A stretch of 14,963 nt of DNA from UBA6626 sp963579995 (GTDB taxonomy: Bacteria; Planctomycetota; Phycisphaerae; Phycisphaerales; Phycisphaeraceae): positions 1 to 14,963 of the forward strand of contig CAUZIY010000072.1 of the NCBI GenBank assembly GCA_963579995.1. Direction: 5' to 3'. Within the stretch, counting starts at the first letter, position 1. Each line of letters begins with the position of its first letter. Both the position numbers and the translations under genes were made by a program. This document shows, one piece after another, positions 6,877 to 14,546 of this stretch. The notes beneath the pieces were generated by a model. It searched no databases and was not told the origin of the DNA. It was given only the letters and a program-made list of their open reading frames with translations.

Positions 6877-8850
6877 ATGACGAAAGATAGTTCTGTGTCA
6901 TCCAAGCCTATTTTGCCCACGATTGGGAATCCTGCTGATTTGCGGCGTCTAGACATTGATCAATTACCGCAACTGGCCGAGGAAATTCGCAGGATGATCT
7001 GCGAGCAGGTGGCAAAAACGGGTGGACACCTGGCTTCAAATCTTTGTGTGGTAGAGTTGACAATAGCTCTCCACTATGTGTTTGACTTTTCCTATGACCG
7101 TCTTTTGTGGGATGTCGGGCACCAGTGTTACCCACACAAATTATTGACCGGTCGCCAGCATCTTTTCCCCAAGCTTAAAAAACGCGATGGGATGGCTGGT
7201 TTTCCAGAGCCACGTGAATCGCCTTACGACCTGTTTAGCGTTGGGCATGCTGGGACGTCAATCTCTACTGCTGTGGGCATGGCATTGGCAGACACTTTGC
7301 AAGGCGAGTCAGATCGTCGAGCCGTTTCCTTGATTGGGGATGCTTCAATCGTCAATGGTGTTGCCATGGAGGGTCTTAACAGTGCCGGCACCTTGAATCG
7401 CCAGTTCCTTGTTGTACTTAACGATAATGGAATGGCCATTGCGCCGCCACAGGGCGCGGTTGCTCATTATCTCGATCGGGTGCGGGTCAATCCGGCGTAC
7501 GGCGGTTTCAAGAAGCGGGCCCGCCAGGTTCTTCAGCACGTACCGGGTGGTGGCCGACTTGAGAGCCTTTATCACAGGGCTGGAGAGATGATGAAAGCCG
7601 CCATTTTCGATGACCACATGTTTAAAGAGTTTGGTTTGCTTTGCCTTGGTCCAGTCGACGGTCATGACATTAAGGGTTTGATTGCCATGCTCAATGAAGT
7701 CCAGGACTTTGATGCTCCGGTTCTATTGCACTGCAAGACCATCAAGGGCAAGGGCTTTGATTTTAGTGAGCAAGATGCATTTGCCTACCACTCTCCTTCT
7801 GGTTTTGTGGTTCAGGATTGTCGTGTTGAGCAAAAGAAAAGTTCGGGACGTTCCTTTACGAAGGCATTTTCGGCGGCCATGGTCGACGTGATGGCAAAGG
7901 ATGACAAGGTTTTCGCCGTGACGGCCGCGATGCCTGATGGAACCGGCGTGGACAAGCTGATGGAGAAGTACCCCGAACGCACAATTGATGTGGGTCTTTG
8001 TGAATCGAATGCGATGGATATCTGTGCAGGAATGGCCAAGGGTGGGATCAAGCCGTTCTTTGCTGTTTACTCAAGCTTTTCACAGCGGGCCTTGGACCAG
8101 GTTTTTCAGGAAATCGCCCTGCATGATCTGCCAGTGCGGGTGTGCATGGATCGGGCAGGTTACGTTGGTGGCGATGGTGCAGTGATGCACGGGTTCATGG
8201 ACATCTCGATGTTCAAGGTATTTCCGGCCGCGGTCTTGCTAGCGCCAAGTGATGAGCCGACACTTCGAGCGGCGTTAGAGTTCATGCGGGGGCATGAAAA
8301 TGGTCCATCATTCATTCGATATCCAAGGGGTAATGTGGCCCAGACGCCGTTGCATGAAGAAGTTCCACCTTTCCAGATTGGAAAAGCGGAGTTGGTGATA
8401 CCATCAGCTAGATTGCAGCCTGATATCGCACTTTTGGCCTATGGAACACAGGTGTATGAGGCGGCGAGGGCGATCGAAGAACTTGCCCCACAGGGCTATG
8501 ATATTGCCCTCTATGACGCTCGTTTCGCCAAGCCCGTTGATACGGCGATGTTACGTCGCCTCGTGGAGTCAAACACGGTTATCTTGACGATTGAAGATCA
8601 TGCCCTGTGTGGTGGTTTTGGTGCCAGTGTCCTCGAAGCGTGCAACGATCTTCAGATTTCTTCCGACTCGATCTGTCGCATGGGTATGCCTGCACGTTGG
8701 GTCTACCAAGACACCCGTGACGGCCAGTTGGACCAAGCGGGTTTAGACGCTCCTGCCATTGCCCGAAGGGTGCGGGAAATTCTCGATAAGCCGACAGAGG
8801 CCAAGGTCGATATCCAAGTCGGTGTTCGCAGTGCAGAGGTCATGCGGTAA
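6877..8850 (+). CDS. dxs: 1-deoxy-D-xylulose-5-phosphate synthase, divergent active site
   Basis: DXS uses thiamine diphosphate to condense pyruvate with glyceraldehyde 3-phosphate, opening the MEP pathway to IPP and DMAPP. From ATG 6877 (AAGGG 9 bases upstream; TTG 6868 is a poorer choice) it has 657 residues and the full three-domain transketolase-like layout. His51 in GGHLAS, GHQCYPHK (81-88), SVGHAGTSIS (121-130), the cofactor motif GDAS (154-157) to NDN (182-184), His305, Glu376, YSSFSQRALDQ (398-408), DRAG (425-428), Asp433 and RYPRGN (481-486) all align with DXS landmarks. It departs from the family at important points: GDG(A/S) is GDAS, the Glu376 neighbourhood reads ESNAM where EQHAV or ESHAV is expected, and the TH of DGxTHxG is VM (436-437), followed by His438. 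It may be a variant DXS or a paralogue with changed activity. It follows ispA and ends at an intrinsic terminator. Confidence 0.88.
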   Translation: MTKDSSVSSKPILPTIGNPADLRRLDIDQLPQLAEEIRRMICEQVAKTGGHLASNLCVVELTIALHYVFDFSYDRLLWDVGHQCYPHKLLTGRQHLFPKLKKRDGMAGFPEPRESPYDLFSVGHAGTSISTAVGMALADTLQGESDRRAVSLIGDASIVNGVAMEGLNSAGTLNRQFLVVLNDNGMAIAPPQGAVAHYLDRVRVNPAYGGFKKRARQVLQHVPGGGRLESLYHRAGEMMKAAIFDDHMFKEFGLLCLGPVDGHDIKGLIAMLNEVQDFDAPVLLHCKTIKGKGFDFSEQDAFAYHSPSGFVVQDCRVEQKKSSGRSFTKAFSAAMVDVMAKDDKVFAVTAAMPDGTGVDKLMEKYPERTIDVGLCESNAMDICAGMAKGGIKPFFAVYSSFSQRALDQVFQEIALHDLPVRVCMDRAGYVGGDGAVMHGFMDISMFKVFPAAVLLAPSDEPTLRAALEFMRGHENGPSFIRYPRGNVAQTPLHEEVPPFQIGKAELVIPSARLQPDIALLAYGTQVYEAARAIEELAPQGYDIALYDARFAKPVDTAMLRRLVESNTVILTIEDHALCGGFGASVLEACNDLQISSDSICRMGMPARWVYQDTRDGQLDQAGLDAPAIARRVREILDKPTEAKVDIQVGVRSAEVMR

Positions 8851-8855
8851 ATCGG

Positions 8856-9143
8856 CTACTTGTGTCCGGCTGGCCCCGAACCGGACAGGTATTTTTTGTG
8901 GACAGCGGCGGTTAAATCGACATTGTTGATGTTGGCTAATGTGCACAGCCAGGCCAGGACATCTGCAAACTCTTCAGCTAAGTTTTCCGAATCGTTGCCA
9001 TGGAGCGCCGTTGCGAGTTCTCCGACTTCCTCAATAAACCACAGGAACGTGCTCGGCGTGCCACGAGCGGCATCTGTCTTGTGGTAACGCTTGCGAATAT
9101 GTTCTTGAAAGTCGGCAATGGACATTGAGGTTTCGAGAGACAT
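8856..9143 (-). CDS. MazG-like nucleotide pyrophosphohydrolase domain protein
   Basis: Small all-alpha MazG-like proteins hydrolyse nucleoside triphosphates to monophosphates and are usually seen as nucleotide-pool housekeepers; the substrate here is unknown. The signature is clear: FLWFIEEVGELATAL carries EExxE, and EEFADVLAW carries the following ExxD, giving the four acidic Mg-binding residues (numbered from the ATG ending at 9143: E38, E39, E42, E58 and D61). Length is about 95 residues. Three ATG starts are possible, at 9164, 9143 and 9125. 9143 has AAAGGA about 12 bases upstream, and 9125 matches the usual family start (MSIADFQ). The C-terminal tail after HKKY reads LSGSGPAGHK, where relatives I recall often have a Cys-containing end; in this gene that stretch coincides with the dxs terminator. 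It is convergent with dxs (5 bases between stops) and divergent from copA. Confidence 0.85.
   Translation of the reverse strand: MSLETSMSIADFQEHIRKRYHKTDAARGTPSTFLWFIEEVGELATALHGNDSENLAEEFADVLAWLCTLANINNVDLTAAVHKKYLSGSGPAGHK
8863..8897 (+). terminator. intrinsic terminator of dxs, inside the convergent MazG-like gene
   Basis: TGTCCGG (8863-8869) pairs exactly with CCGGACA (8881-8887) around an 11-base loop, and six Ts follow at 8892-8897. This is the standard form of a Rho-independent terminator for plus-strand transcription, starting 13 bases after the dxs stop. It lies wholly within the last coding codons of the minus-strand MazG-like gene. Confidence 0.7.
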
Positions 9144-9218
9144 GGTATATTGCAATCCTTTCATCTCGTATGCTGATCATTTAAGAAGTCCGTTAAGTTT
9201 ACTTTATCAGATTCATTG

Positions 9219-11423
9219 ATGGCGGTTACCACACTCACTATTACCGGTATGCATTGCGCTGGATGTGTCAATTCGGTGGAGAAAGTTCTTGTCGGTGTGC
9301 CGGGCGTGGACCATGCCATGGTCAATCTTGTTACCGGGCAGGCGCGTATTGAGCATCAGTTCCAACCCGGTGAGGTTGACGCATTCATTAACGCCGTTCA
9401 CAGAGCTGGATACGGAGCCCAGGCGATTGGGGCGGATTCTTCGGATCCATTCGGTCTTGAGGGGTTGGGTACGGGACAGGACCAGGTCTGGCGGTGGACA
9501 ACATGGACACTGTGTGCGGTTGGTGCTGTTGTCATTGTGGGTTTGAATCAATGGAAGTCGCCGTTCTCACCGTGGATGCAGCTTGTACTGGCAACGCCGA
9601 TTGTCTTGTTTCTTGGAGGTGTTTTCTACCGTGGGGCATATCGATCGGTGCGGCGAATGCGAGCAGATATGGACACTTTGGTGACATTGGGAACAGGTGT
9701 GGCGTTTGTCTACAGTTGCACGGCGACCGTGATGGATTTTGGCCCCGTCTATTTTAATACCGCGGCTGTCATTCTGGTCCTTGTGAGTTTGGGGCGTCTC
9801 ATTGAGCAACGTGCCCGCCGCAAGTCGTGTTCGGCTGTGGCGGATCTACTGCAGGTGCAGGTATCGGAAGCAACGGTTACACGTCACGGCGAGAGGAGAA
9901 CGATACCCGTGGATGAGGTCGTGGTGGGCGACACGGTACTGGTTCGTCCCGGCCAAGGTGTACCGGTAGATGGTGTCGTGACGGACGGTGAATCGAGTGT
10001 TGATCAATCACTGGTGACCGGTGAGTCAGAGCCGCGGGCAGTTTCTACCGGGGCGGAAGTCATAGGCGGAACGATGAACCAGTCTGGTGCGATTCAATTG
10101 CGAGCGATACGGACCGGTAGTGAGACGTTGTTGGCTCAGATGGCGGGCCTGGTGCACCAGGCGCAGAGTACCAAGGCGGCTGTGCAACGCGCAGCCGATG
10201 ACGTGGCTGCGGTGTTTGTACCGGCCGTCATCTTTGTGGCACTGCAGACATGGTTTTTATGGGGATTATTCACAGATCGTTGGGCCAGCGGTTTAGAGCC
10301 AATGATTGCTGTACTGATCATCGCTTGTCCGTGTGTTGTGGGATTGGCCACACCAACGGTCATGGCGGTTGCTACGGGGCTTGGTGCCCGGCGCGGCATC
10401 CTGATCAAGGATGCGGCAGCATTGGAACGCGGGGGTCGAATTTCACATGTATTGCTCGACAAGACCGGAACACTGACGACTGGACGATTCACCGTTGGTG
10501 CGTTCAAGTCATTCGAGAAAACAATTGACACCACCGAGATGCTACAGGTTGTCGCTTCGGTTGAAGAGTTGAGTCAACACCAGATTGGTCGGGCTATTGC
10601 AGCTTATGCGAGACAACAGAAACTGAAGATTCTCCCGGTGAATGGGTTTGAAAATCTCTCCGTTGGTGGGGTTAAGGGTCGAGTCGGTGCGAGGTCTGTT
10701 CTGATTGCCCGGTTACCGACCTTGCGCGATCAGCAGGTACGTGAGGTTGATCGGCTTGTAGAAAAGAGCAAGCAGATGGCCGAGACCTGTCGCACGGTTG
10801 TCGGGGTGGCCGTTGACGGTTGGGCGGTTGGGTTGATTGGTTTACACGACCTGGCCAGGCCGGAGGCGCCTGGAGTGGTCAACACGTTGCGACACCGTTT
10901 GGGATTGGAAGTTGTGGTGATCAGTGGTGATAGCGAGGCCGCCACCAAGCGACTGGCTGAAGACCTGGGTGTTGGGCAGTTTGAAGCGCAAGTTCTTGCC
11001 ACAGGCAAGCAGGCGCACGTGGCCCGCATTCAGGGTGATGGCGGCGTAGTTGCGATGGTAGGTGATGGTGTGAATGATGCACCTGCTCTGGCTGAGGCGG
11101 ATATTGGTATCGCAATGGGAGCCGGTGTGCGTGCGGGCATGAACCATGTCAGTGGAACAGATATCGCGATGCGAGCCGGTCACGTGGTCTTGGTCAGTGG
11201 AGATCTGCGAGGACTGGTGAGAATATTGACACTGAGTCGGGCAACGATGCGGCGAATCTATATTGGGCTATTCTGGGCTTTTGCCTACAACGTTCTACTG
11301 ATACCGGTGGCAGCCTTCGGATGGCTCAATCCGATGTTTGCCGCTGCGGCAATGTCCGCTAGTTCAATTTGCGTTGTCCTCAACGCGGGTTGGCTGCGGT
11401 ATGCGTGGAAACCAGACAGGTAG
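9219..11423 (+). CDS. copA: Cu(I)-transporting P1B-type ATPase
   Basis: P1B-1 ATPases export Cu(I) across the inner membrane using ATP. The protein has 734 residues, with one N-terminal heavy-metal domain (GMHCAGC at 10-16) and eight hydrophobic segments near 96-110, 119-137, 154-172, 177-195, 332-351, 360-379, 681-700 and 703-726. The metal path shows CPC (370-372), Tyr690-Asn691 and MSASS (712-716), the Cu(I) pattern. Catalytic motifs are TGES (267-270), DKTGT with phosphorylated Asp414, and GDGVND (615-620). Two oddities stand out: the nucleotide-site HP motif reads HQ (454-455), and about ten extra residues (637-646) lie between IAMGAG and TDIA. ATG 9219 is chosen over the adjacent TTG 9216; no ribosome binding site is obvious. 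The 75 bases back to the divergent MazG-like gene must hold any promoter. No copper regulator or chaperone is adjacent. Confidence 0.93.
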   Translation: MAVTTLTITGMHCAGCVNSVEKVLVGVPGVDHAMVNLVTGQARIEHQFQPGEVDAFINAVHRAGYGAQAIGADSSDPFGLEGLGTGQDQVWRWTTWTLCAVGAVVIVGLNQWKSPFSPWMQLVLATPIVLFLGGVFYRGAYRSVRRMRADMDTLVTLGTGVAFVYSCTATVMDFGPVYFNTAAVILVLVSLGRLIEQRARRKSCSAVADLLQVQVSEATVTRHGERRTIPVDEVVVGDTVLVRPGQGVPVDGVVTDGESSVDQSLVTGESEPRAVSTGAEVIGGTMNQSGAIQLRAIRTGSETLLAQMAGLVHQAQSTKAAVQRAADDVAAVFVPAVIFVALQTWFLWGLFTDRWASGLEPMIAVLIIACPCVVGLATPTVMAVATGLGARRGILIKDAAALERGGRISHVLLDKTGTLTTGRFTVGAFKSFEKTIDTTEMLQVVASVEELSQHQIGRAIAAYARQQKLKILPVNGFENLSVGGVKGRVGARSVLIARLPTLRDQQVREVDRLVEKSKQMAETCRTVVGVAVDGWAVGLIGLHDLARPEAPGVVNTLRHRLGLEVVVISGDSEAATKRLAEDLGVGQFEAQVLATGKQAHVARIQGDGGVVAMVGDGVNDAPALAEADIGIAMGAGVRAGMNHVSGTDIAMRAGHVVLVSGDLRGLVRILTLSRATMRRIYIGLFWAFAYNVLLIPVAAFGWLNPMFAAAAMSASSICVVLNAGWLRYAWKPDR

Positions 11424-11441
11424 GCTGTTGCGTGTGAGCCT
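11422..11441. terminator. weak hairpin between convergent copA and purE
   Basis: AGGCT (11422-11426) pairs with AGCCT (11437-11441), a 5-bp stem with a 10-base loop spanning the 17-base gap between the copA and purE stop codons. It is short, with only a few Ts downstream, so any role as a bidirectional terminator is tentative. Confidence 0.25.
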
Positions 11442-11941
11442 TATTGTTCGGCAGGTGGTTCTTCGGGTACTGCGTCGGTTTGCTGTTTACGGTATTCAAT
11501 CAGGCGTTTTTCGATCGCTGGGTCAGCGATTGCCAAGATGGCGGCCGAAAAAAGCGCAGCATTGACGGCGCCGTGGCTGCCCATACTCAGAGTACCCACT
11601 GGGATGCCACGTGGCATATTGACAGTTGCCAGCAGGGCGTCGAGGCCACCAGCCAGCTTGCCTTCCATGGGCACGCCTAACACAGGAAGGTGTGTTAGCG
11701 CCGCCATGGTGCCGGCCAGGTGCGCTGCCATCCCTGCCGCGGCGATGATGACCTTGATCCCGCGATCCGCTGCAGTAGTTGCAAAATCATGGGCTCGCTG
11801 GGGTGTTCGGTGGGCTGAGCAAACCTTCATTTCCCATGGGATCTGGAGTTGATCAAGTACTTCACAGGATTTTCGCATGGTGGGTGCGTCGCTGGCACTA
11901 CCCATGACGATCCCAACGATTGGAGTGTCTTGTTTATCCAT
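11441..11941 (-). CDS. purE: 5-(carboxyamino)imidazole ribonucleotide mutase, class I
   Basis: Class I PurE converts N5-CAIR to CAIR in de novo purine synthesis, after PurK; PurK is not in this window. The 166-residue protein begins with VGIVMGSASDAPTM, the family MGSxSD phosphate-binding loop, followed by CSAHRTP (about 41-47), the glycine/alanine-rich AAAGMAAHLAG loop that corresponds to the class I AGGAAHLPG loop, LPVLGVPM, GGLDALLATVNMP and GIPVGTLSMG. The final 15 or so residues (DAVPEEPPAEQ) are a short Pro/Glu tail not part of the fold. Its ATG lies 22 bases after the stop of the carbon-nitrogen hydrolase on the same strand, so the two are probably co-transcribed. No good ribosome binding site is seen. 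Confidence 0.95.
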   Translation of the reverse strand: MDKQDTPIVGIVMGSASDAPTMRKSCEVLDQLQIPWEMKVCSAHRTPQRAHDFATTAADRGIKVIIAAAGMAAHLAGTMAALTHLPVLGVPMEGKLAGGLDALLATVNMPRGIPVGTLSMGSHGAVNAALFSAAILAIADPAIEKRLIEYRKQQTDAVPEEPPAEQ

Positions 11942-11963
11942 AGCATGGCATTCTACGGGATTT

Positions 11964-12839
11964 CTAGATTACTGTCCGCCGACGAGATCGCGGATCTTGC
12001 ACGAGTTTTCCACTGTGAAAAATTCCCCTGAACGCGCGGTTGCGCCAGTCGGCGGAGGCGTCGTAGAACTTGGTGTCTGTGTTGATGGTTGACAGGAGGA
12101 CACCTGGGCGATTCCAGGTCAGCCGACCGCTGATATATCCGTCAGGGAGAACAAGGAAACTGGGCCAACTGCCATGCGGGGCTGAGGTGTTGTTTGCGCT
12201 GATCCACATGTGGTTGTTAGCAGCATAGGTTTGCATCGTTGGCGGTACGATCATGGCCCAGATGTTCTTTCTTAAGTGGACATGTTTCTTTGTCAAATGA
12301 CCGTTGTGATAAGAGTGGAACATGACTTGCACGCCCATCTTCTTGTACTGGCGGTAGAGCTCGTCGTAGCGGAAGTCATGGCAGATCAATGCTCCACAGC
12401 GGATGCCCTTGATCGAAAACACGCTGAAGTGATTGCCTGGACTGTAATGCTTCAGGTCACCTGTCCGCGCTGAAGCATCACCCGTGCAGAACATCTTGTC
12501 ATAGCGATCAACGATCGCTCCGCGATCGTTGACAATATAAAGACTGTTGTGTGGTTTGTGTCGTTTTGAAAGCTGGTGACTTGATCCGAGAATAACCCAG
12601 ACCCCAAGCTGTTTGGCCATGTCGATAATCAACTGTGTCTTGGCGTGAAGCAACTGCCAATTCAATTCACGGTACGAGTCAAACTCCTTCCCGGCATAGC
12701 CTGACAGGCATGCTTCGGAAAAATGTGCGACGTGGGCTCCTTGTCGCGCCGCAGATTTCATCTGGCGACAGATGTACCGGTAATTCTTTTCAATATCCTG
12801 ATCAACGGGAAACTGGCATGTGGCAATCCGCAATTTCAT
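11964..12839 (-). CDS. carbon-nitrogen hydrolase (nitrilase superfamily), substrate unknown
   Basis: Members of this superfamily hydrolyse amides, ureides or nitriles through a Glu-Lys-Cys triad; sequence does not reveal the substrate here. All three residues are in place in the 291-residue protein: Glu42 in FSEACLSGY, Lys115 in DRYDKMFCTGD and Cys153 in LICHDFRYDELYR. The start RIATCQFPV and the late WPSFLVLPDG stretch are also typical. There is no signal peptide, so it is cytosolic. ATG 12839 has a strong ribosome binding site, GGAAGG, six bases upstream (minus strand, 12851-12846). It sits directly upstream of purE, separated by 22 bases. That makes a nucleotide- or amide-salvage role conceivable but not shown. 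N-carbamoylputrescine amidase, omega-amidase-like or other amidase activities are all possible. Confidence 0.9.
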   Translation of the reverse strand: MKLRIATCQFPVDQDIEKNYRYICRQMKSAARQGAHVAHFSEACLSGYAGKEFDSYRELNWQLLHAKTQLIIDMAKQLGVWVILGSSHQLSKRHKPHNSLYIVNDRGAIVDRYDKMFCTGDASARTGDLKHYSPGNHFSVFSIKGIRCGALICHDFRYDELYRQYKKMGVQVMFHSYHNGHLTKKHVHLRKNIWAMIVPPTMQTYAANNHMWISANNTSAPHGSWPSFLVLPDGYISGRLTWNRPGVLLSTINTDTKFYDASADWRNRAFRGIFHSGKLVQDPRSRRRTVI

Positions 12840-13106
12840 TGAGTGCCTTCCATATTATTTATTCATGGTTTGTACGTTTGTATCATCCACAAGCGGAGCC
12901 CGATACACAAACTGGGGATACCAGTTGTGCCGATGGGGTGTATGGCACTGATGCGTTACATGCCTTGTGGGTGTCGCGCTGCTGCAATGCTTTGGGAATG
13001 GTGCCCGCGATGAATGACCGGTAAACCCGATCGGATGGGTATTTTAAAGACGAACCCCCATCCTAAATGAGTGTGCTGGAATTCTTCAGGGTTCAGGGTG
13101 GTTAGG
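12840..13106. other. intergenic region with two hairpins
   Basis: This 267-base gap between two minus-strand genes has no convincing gene. CACAAACTGG (12906-12915) pairs with CCAGTTGTG (12921-12929) with one bulged A and a 5-base loop. GGATGGG (13033-13039) pairs with CCCATCC (13057-13063) around a 17-base loop, 44 bases beyond the response-regulator stop, but without a T tract in either direction. The region should contain the promoter of the hydrolase-purE unit and the end of the kinase-regulator transcript; neither is clear-cut. Confidence 0.45.
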
Positions 13107-14540
13107 TCAAGCCGGTTGATCTAACTTGTACTGCTTGATCTTCTTGTAAAGTGTGGTGCGATTGATGTTGAGTTGGCCGGCTGTTACTTGGCGGTTCCAG
13201 TTGTTGGCCTCCAGGGCAGCAAGGATAATCTGGCGTTCAGGTTCTTCCATCGCCTTGGTTAGCGACATCTGTGTCCACCCATTTTCAAGTGCGGGGATCG
13301 TGATGCCGTGACTGGCCGGTGCGGACAGGTTTCCGGGACGGCCGCCAACACCGGCGATGACCGTATCAGGCAAATCATCAACATGGATGATTGGTTGGCG
13401 ACTCAAAACAACTGCTCGTTCGACGGTATTTTCAAGTTCTCGCACATTTCCAGGCCAATGATATTGCTTGAGTATCTCGATGACTTCATCACTGAAGCTG
13501 CGTCGTTTGCCTGTTTCCTTTTCATACTTTGTTAAAAAGTGAGCGGTCAGCAAGGGGATGTCGCCGAGACGCTCACGTAGTGTGGGGATTTCAATGTCAA
13601 CTACGTTAATACGATAGTAAAGATCCTCGCGAAACTTTCCGGCAGCGACCAGGTCGCCAAGTGGCTCGTTGGTTGCCAGAATAAATCGGACATCTACCTT
13701 GACCGTTTCGGTTGACCCCACGGGCTCAAACTGCTTTTCTTGTAGGACACGAAGCAATTTTATTTGCAAGGCCATCGTGGCACTGTTGATTTCATCGATC
13801 AGGAGTGTGCCGCCGTCTGCAGAAAGTATCTTACCCGGCTTGTCGGTTTCGGCCCCCGTAAAGGCGCCCTTGGCGTGGCCGAATAATTCACTTTCCAGCA
13901 ATGTTTCTGGGATTGCTCCACAGGAAAATGTGACGATTGGTCCCATGCGACGCGGGCTTTGAGCATGAATGGCCCGGGCGGTCATCGTCTTGCCCGTCCC
14001 GCTTTTACCCTGGAGGAGGACGGTGGTTTTGCTTTCAGCCACCGCCTCGATCATGTCGTAGACCTTCTGCATTCGGTAGTCTGCGCCGACCAGGTTGTCC
14101 AATGCATTGCGTTCGTGCAGTTGGTTGCGCAAGGTCTGGTTTTCAGCCAACAATACGTGATGTTGAACAGCTTTGCGAACGGCAATCCTAAGTTCGTCAT
14201 CCATAATAGGTTTGGTCAGATAATCGACGGCACCGAGTTGGATTGACTCGACTGCAGTCTCGATCTTTCCGTAGCCGGTGATCACAATGACGGCGATTGA
14301 TTGATCCCTCTTGGAAATCGTGCGAAGAAGATCGAGACCGTCACGGCGGGGCATGTTCATGTCAGTGACGACAGCACCAAAGCCATTATCATCGGGTGTG
14401 GTTGCTTCGAGCATGGCCAACGCCTCATTGCCATCACCTGCGGTTGCAGTCTTGTACCCTTCGCGTGAAAGGAACTCGGCAATCGAATCGGCCACAATAA
14501 GGTCGTCATCAACAATCAGGATGCGTGTGTCATGGTCCAC
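13107..14540 (-). CDS. sigma-54-dependent response regulator, NtrC family
   Basis: This is a complete NtrC-type activator of 477 residues that, once phosphorylated, should oligomerise and drive open-complex formation by sigma-54 RNA polymerase. The receiver domain (about 5-125) has the acidic pocket DDD (11-13), the phosphoacceptor Asp60 in VVTDMNMP, Thr88 and Lys110. The AAA+ domain (about 148-385) has Walker A GKSGTGKT (178-185; the final Glu of the usual GESGTGKE is Thr), the sigma-54 contact loop GAFTGA (225-230), Walker B LLIDEI with D249-E250, and Arg304 and Arg310 as arginine-finger candidates. A Fis-type helix-turn-helix ends the protein (about 436-472, NINRTTLYKKIKQY). It starts with GTG, six bases after the stop of the upstream kinase, so the pair is likely translationally coupled. 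Its target genes cannot be told from this window. Confidence 0.94.
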   Translation of the reverse strand: MDHDTRILIVDDDLIVADSIAEFLSREGYKTATAGDGNEALAMLEATTPDDNGFGAVVTDMNMPRRDGLDLLRTISKRDQSIAVIVITGYGKIETAVESIQLGAVDYLTKPIMDDELRIAVRKAVQHHVLLAENQTLRNQLHERNALDNLVGADYRMQKVYDMIEAVAESKTTVLLQGKSGTGKTMTARAIHAQSPRRMGPIVTFSCGAIPETLLESELFGHAKGAFTGAETDKPGKILSADGGTLLIDEINSATMALQIKLLRVLQEKQFEPVGSTETVKVDVRFILATNEPLGDLVAAGKFREDLYYRINVVDIEIPTLRERLGDIPLLTAHFLTKYEKETGKRRSFSDEVIEILKQYHWPGNVRELENTVERAVVLSRQPIIHVDDLPDTVIAGVGGRPGNLSAPASHGITIPALENGWTQMSLTKAMEEPERQIILAALEANNWNRQVTAGQLNINRTTLYKKIKQYKLDQPA

Positions 14541-14546
14541 AGGGAT

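Noticed and set aside
7345..7665. 106-codon minus-strand frame inside dxs
   Set aside because: It is antisense to a well-supported dxs with no independent coding signal.
12635..13024. 129-codon plus-strand frame over the hydrolase 5' end and the gap
   Set aside because: Half of it is antisense to the hydrolase, the product has no family resemblance, and no ribosome binding site is seen.
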